This document shows, piece after piece, positions 59,301 to 64,000 of a DNA stretch of 64,000 nucleotides. A model generated the notes under the pieces. That model saw nothing but the letters and a program-made list of their open reading frames with translations, ran no database searches and had not been told where the DNA came from. This DNA comes from Phallus indusiatus (Eukaryota; Basidiomycota; Agaricomycetes; Phallales; Phallaceae): contig JAQFWX010000001.1 in NCBI GenBank assembly GCA_027605045.1, forward strand, positions 2,728,001 through 2,792,000, read 5' to 3'. Within the stretch, counting starts at the first letter, position 1; each line of letters opens with the position of its first letter. The translations under genes were made by a program, and so were the position numbers.

Positions 59301-59799
59301 TATTTTTTTGATGTGAGGAGGATACTGAGTTACTTAACAAGCCTCGCGAAATGAATGGTATCAGTGTCGTAACTAAAGCTGTTCTTCGTTAGAACCATCA
59401 TTGCGGCGGAAAAATGTTGGGTTTATTTACGAGTCATTTGTTCCGCCAAGTTATTTATGGGCAGTTGTATTAGCGAAATAAGCCTGTCCAGAATAAACAA
59501 TATCATCCACTATCAAGCTTAGAGAGATCACGCGATCTCCTAAAACACATTGTGAAACGGCTATTTGGCTCTCAAACTCGACAATCTAACCAGCGCTCGT
59601 CATGTAAATAAAGTATCTGAATATTTCTTATGGTCATTGATCATGGCTTAGGTTTACAACTTTCAGGGCGGAGAATAAGAATCAAAATGACGACATTTAT
59701 TCAGCCAGTGATATGGTCGAAGTGAAGAATTTGTTGATGTAGTTATTTTTAAGTTTACAGTCATGCGGTTGAAATTTACGAAGACAATCTGGATTCCAC

Positions 59800-59910
59800 T
59801 TTGGCCTTAGTTCAGTTTTCCCTAAGAATATATATGTTTCTTTGTCTTAATGATTGCCCATAACTCAGTCTGAAAGCCCCTTGTCATATTACCGCACTTC
59901 CGACTCAAAA
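59800..59910 (+). promoter_or_regulatory. Conserved upstream block of P6
   Basis: TTAGTTCAGTTTTCCCTAAG at about 59805, then ATATATATG. It is shared in position and sequence with P4 and P2. Confidence 0.4.
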
Positions 59911-61643
59911 ATGAATGATAGTATGGCCAATGCTACCTCTATCAGTAGCGTGGATATCTCAGAATTGATTCACACAGCATATACCGGGTGAGTTTTCATC
60001 TCAAATATTGGATATATGTACAATTGATTGGACGATGAAAAAGTTATGTTGCAATGCTGGTAGATTGTGCCCTTCTAGGTGCATTATCTCTCTTCCAAAC
60101 GTTATATGAATGGTCGAGTATAATATAGGATCCTAGGCCTGATTATTTATACGACGGTTATGGCTATACCACAAGAAATTACATATATGTGGCTATCATC
60201 AAAACCTTTCAGCATCCCAAACTTGCTATATACTAGTACAAGATACGCAAATCTTTTCAATCAAGCAATTAGCTTTTGGCTAGATTTTTCACCAGTAAGC
60301 ATTATCTTCAAAAAGTTCCCGTAAGTAGGAGTATTTACCATTTTTTCTTGCAGTCAAACTTAAGGTAATATGTATTATAGTCACTGTGAAGTTTTGAATT
60401 TAGAAAGAAGTTTGTGCAATAACCTAGTTTATACACAAGACGCTATATCCATTTTGGGTTATACCGGTGTTCAAGGTGAGTATGGCATATAGCTCCTGAA
60501 TGTTATAGAGAATATCCGTTTAGGTTTGTTAATCATTCGAGCATACTCGTTGTGTCAAGGGAACAAGGTCGTTACTGTGATTTTGACTGTACTTTTTGGG
60601 GTGGGGCTTGCTTCGAACTTTTATAGTAAGAATATCATGGCAAGAAAAACATAAAAAAATCTTCACCTTTCTCCCTAGTTATAATATCCGCAGGCGGATG
60701 CGTGCAACTTGAAAGGCATGGAATAAATTAATACTAATACACCATGTTAAATCTTGTTCTCAAAATTTTCTTAGCTCCATTAGTAAGTCTGAATAAACAT
60801 TATACCAATAGGTCTAAACCCAATCCAAATTTGTCAAAGCATTTCAACTAGCCTTGGTTGGGAATATCTTGATTGTATTAACTGATCTTATTATTTTTGG
60901 TGTTTTCTTGTGGAAGGTTTGGGGTACATGGAAGTTAAAACGTGAAACAGGCATTTTGAGTCACAATGACCTTGTTTCGGTGCTATTTAAACAAGGTATG
61001 TTTCGATCACACATTATTACATAATGATGTTATGTTCATATTATAATGACTCAGCTATATCGAGATTCTGGTGAATCTAGATAGAATTCAAAAAAAAACA
61101 TTTGCATAACTAAATTCTTTTTTTATTTATTTCAAGCTTCGTGATTACTTTTACCGTGACCCTCACAATTATTGATCAAGTAAGAACAATCTAGAACTTG
61201 ATTTTATTTCTTTCAAAGCTGACTTTTTGAATGCAGGTCAGTAATAATGTAAGCGCACTTTCTTCAATAAAGCATCAAGTCAATGGCAATTTAATTGCTC
61301 TGAATTAGATTGTGATCGATCTGATGGGCGATATTCAGCATAGGTATATCGTTCCGTCTGCATTCAAATCTTATTATTCACTTGAGCTCCAAGTGTTTCG
61401 GCCATTTTACTGGCTGATTTCATGTTGGATCTGCGTCAAAAAAATTCCGCAGTGATTCAAGCCGCCGATATATCATTGCCCACTATTCAAATACAAAGCG
61501 TGGCCAATTATATACACCAATCTATTCTTGTGGAAGTGGGCGATCATGAAACATCGGTGCATACAAGGGATGAAGATAACGACAATCTTCAACAGGGTCT
61601 CCCTGCGTTGGAATTGGAAACGAACTTGGAGGAGTCAGCTTAG
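59911..61643 (+). CDS. DUF6533-type seven-helix membrane protein P6 (best intact copy)
   Basis: Exons: 59911-59987, 60044-60078, 60137-60294, 60354-60364, 60408-60475, 60524-60625, 60694-60715, 60775-60782, 60840-60995, 61055-61070, 61137-61179, 61237-61248, 61309-61343, 61394-61643. The sum is 993 nt, 330 residues, with no internal stop. Signature parts: AIPQEITYMWLSSKPFSIP (exon 3, DUF6533-type domain), LGYTGVQ, LLIIRAYSLCQGNK, a single conserved Cys in exon 7 (SGC), ALVGNILIVLTDLIIFGVFLWKVWG, FVITFTVTLTIID, and SAILLADFMLDLRQ before a soluble acidic tail. Hydrophobic stretches fit seven membrane helices. Function of the family is unknown. The intron after exon 7 would use a GC donor. Alternative: some tiny exons may be skipped in real transcripts. 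Confidence 0.82.
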
Positions 61644-62440
61644 CGCGCTTAAGATTTGGCACGTGGTGGATACCAACCGCGAGGTCAAGTTCAGACCCTA
61701 ACAACAAATTAATAACGAATGTATTTATTCGAGAAATGCCTTGCGCTATTTATCTTACTCCGATGATTTATGTACCAAACAGAGTCAATCGAGGATGATA
61801 GAAGTTCTACCATTCGTCTCTGATAAAACATGCCCCTTTAGCCGGAAAAATACGTGATAGAAAATCCACCGTCCAGAAGAGATACAGGTAACGTGTACCA
61901 ATGTCCGTGGCATCCGCAATATTCGACAGCTGGCTGGGTGCAGAACAGTTTCCGGTAGAAGCAAACGAACTGAACGAGAGCACATTTTCAGAGTCAACTC
62001 GGTCAAGAAATCAGAACCATGCCAGGCATTTTGAAATGGCCTTTTTGAAGTACGTTCGGTCCGGAATCCAAATACGTAAAACGGGATGATACGTAAAGCG
62101 GCCTGTGTGTGCACTGTGCGTCTCACGTTATTATGTTGGTACGTCGTCCTTGGGCTAGGCGCAGCTTCCAATTGACGTATCGATGAAAAGGGCGGGCCAT
62201 GTATGACGAAACAGTAGCACATATATATTTATCTTCAGGATTGGCGTATACCTAAACAAACCTGCACCCGCTGCACGAGTTCGCTGACCACTGGTTTTCA
62301 TTCGACGTTTCTTCTTTCATTCAAAGCAGATAGTCATTGAGCAGTCTGAGCTGTCCGTAGTAATAGTATTCAGTGATCCGTACAAAGATTATATATAAAA
62401 AAGCCATACTTCACTGAGGCGAATCGTCTTGAAGCGTTAA
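61644..62440. other. Intergenic, 3' flank of P6
   Basis: It partly resembles the 3' flank of P4 (45130-45480), e.g. GTACAAAGATTATATATA against GTACAAAGGTTATATATA. No gene seen; a minus-strand frame at 61785-62222 has no recognisable content. Confidence 0.45.
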
Positions 62441-64000
62441 TCACCTATGCGATTAAAGTCAAGGAATATCCGATCGGTGTTTCTAATCTATCAAAAGAAC
62501 TCTGTGGCCTGTTATAAGTAATAGTAAGGAAGAAAAACAAAGTATGAGCCTGGGGCGACGCAATTTTAATAATCTTCTCTACCTTAACCGTAACCAAATA
62601 TCTGACCTGAATGGTGCCTCTTCTATCAATCATGTAGAACAAATTCGCGCTGTCCGGCTTTTTTGAGTTTATCCATAAGGAGTTGATACGTATGGCGATG
62701 ACCCTACCGAGCTCTTTCAGCTTCGTAATGGATCTCCACAATGCCGGCTGTTGCCGAGCCCGGTCAAACAAATCACATCACTGGCACCAGCACGATAAAG
62801 GGAGCACATAAAGGAGGTAGAAGACATCTCCACGTACCGGGTCCGCCGGTAAATATACCTAATGCGTCGGAGGGAGGAGACAAACCACCCAAGTCAAAGC
62901 CAAACAGCCACCAGGCTATGCGTCGTCCCAATGCTCATTAGCACTCGCATTGCGTTGGCGCTTCCCACATCTCTTCTCCAACATTATCCTGAAGTTTACT
63001 TCCGGCCACCACAGCATTACGCACGCTCATAGAAACTGCGCGATCTTTTTGTTATTCAAATGCGCCTTGGACGACGTGGTAGCGTGGACTCAAAAAGCTC
63101 TCGCGCTCGCACCCAATCATCTGCCGGGACCGACACCTGGGATGGACCAGGGATCCAAGCAATCGACCCGCTCGCCAACGCGCTGTGAAGACTGACTTTG
63201 CACATCCGCATGACCAGATGGAGAAATTAAAGCTGACACAGTGGGATTTTGAAGGACAGCCAGTGAGTTACCGATAATGGCCTTCGCCTCCGCAGCCCCA
63301 TCCGCTTGCAAGCTTTTCGCCAGAAGGTACATTACTCTGAAACAGGAGTATAGCTGTTGTTGTGCTGACCTTGACCGGCCGAATACGAAGCAGAAGAGTT
63401 ACCGATTGCATTCGTCCTAATATAACCGTTAGTACTACAAGTGTGAAAAAGTGCAAAGATAAAAAAAGAGCGTACTGTCGTTGTCGTCGAACTCTAGGCG
63501 GACTTCAGCAGCTAGCTTCCCCCAAAACTCTAAAGAGGACGACAAGACTTTGCGAGCGGACCAGTGTTGAGCTTGGTGACACGGTCAATGTTTTCTATGC
63601 TGGCATCTGCATTTGTCCCTACACCATGAAACGAATAACTTCTATTGAACAGGGCTTCGGACTAATCGTCGAGGAGGGTCAAAAGAGGACTGGTATTCAG
63701 ACTCCGACGATGACCAATCACGTCGCCTGTCGTTTGCCCGCTTGTCCTCATGTCCTCCGTCCTCCGCAACGACTGAAAGAAGAGTACGTTAACTGGTTAA
63801 ACATCACCCTGTGTCATTCGGCATATTCATTGCCATTCAATATTCAGAAATCAGGAATCCATAGGAATCGCTCTAGAAGCTTGAGATAGGCTATGTCATT
63901 CCGCAGATGCTTCCTCCCCAACAGAGTATCCACGCGCGTCGGGACAACCTGAACCACGGGATAATATACTAGAAATCGTCGAACGATTAATCAATGGCGG
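62441..64000. repeat. Duplicated intergenic block after P6
   Basis: It matches 45540-46100 and 39640-40900 in order: GGTAAATATACC, GGAGGAGACAAACCACCCA, CCCAATGCTCATTAGCACT, CGCCAGAAGGTACATT, ATTCAGACTCCGACGATGACCA and ATTCAGAAATCAGGAATCC. The frame at 63362-63889 has no family features and is not open in the sister copies, so I do not call a gene. Confidence 0.55.

Noticed and set aside
63362..63889. 175-codon frame near the window end
   Set aside because: Falls in a duplicated intergenic block; the matching region near 40.3-40.7 kb is not open in the same frame.

Overview
The window is eukaryotic DNA, almost certainly from an Agaricomycete (mushroom-forming basidiomycete). Coding sequence is cut by introns of about 50 nt, the gene families are fungal (DUF6533-type seven-helix membrane proteins, F-box/LRR, Ser/Gly-rich GPI-type surface protein, small heat-shock relics), and the rest is packed with fungal transposons. 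There is no operon-like organisation. The window is gene-poor and repeat-rich.

The backbone is an old segmental duplication. Six copies (called P1-P6 here) of one DUF6533-type membrane-protein gene lie on the + strand at 15541, 27442, 37691, 43422, 50967 and 59911. Four Hsp20 (small heat-shock protein) relics at 8101, 24152, 41061 and 58087 sit between them, each upstream of a DUF6533 copy, with shared intergenic blocks. P3, P5 and P6 look translatable; P6 gives a 14-exon, 330-codon model that closes exactly in frame. P1, P2 and P4 are broken. The family has an unusual structure with four tiny exons (about 8, 8, 16 and 12 nt) placed identically in the paralogues.

Region by region. 1-5800 is a transposon nest: an LTR, a hAT-type element holding three inserted foldback elements, a coding remnant, another LTR and an inverted-repeat element. 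5800-15500 holds duplicated intergenic blocks, a dead Hsp20 gene and four solo LTRs. 15541-22070 is P1, split by an LTR that itself contains another LTR and a complete 3.55 kb hAT transposon with its transposase gene. 22.1-29.1 kb has solo LTRs, an Hsp20 scrap and P2. 29.3-35.7 kb is the only non-duplicated gene island: a broken secreted Cys-rich gene ended by a MITE, a GPI-type Ser/Gly-rich surface-protein gene, and an F-box gene. 37.7-46 kb holds P3, an Hsp20 relic and P4. 47186-48779 is a non-coding mariner-like foldback. 50.9-64 kb holds P5 (solo LTR in intron 2), an LTR-split hypothetical gene, four solo LTRs, an Hsp20 scrap, P6 and a duplicated tail block.

At least twelve related solo LTRs (TGTTAGGG...CCCTGACA) are present, most with 5-bp target duplications, and no internal retrotransposon region for them is seen. 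No operon, CRISPR array, rRNA or convincing functional tRNA was found. All calls rest on reading the sequence; no database search was run.
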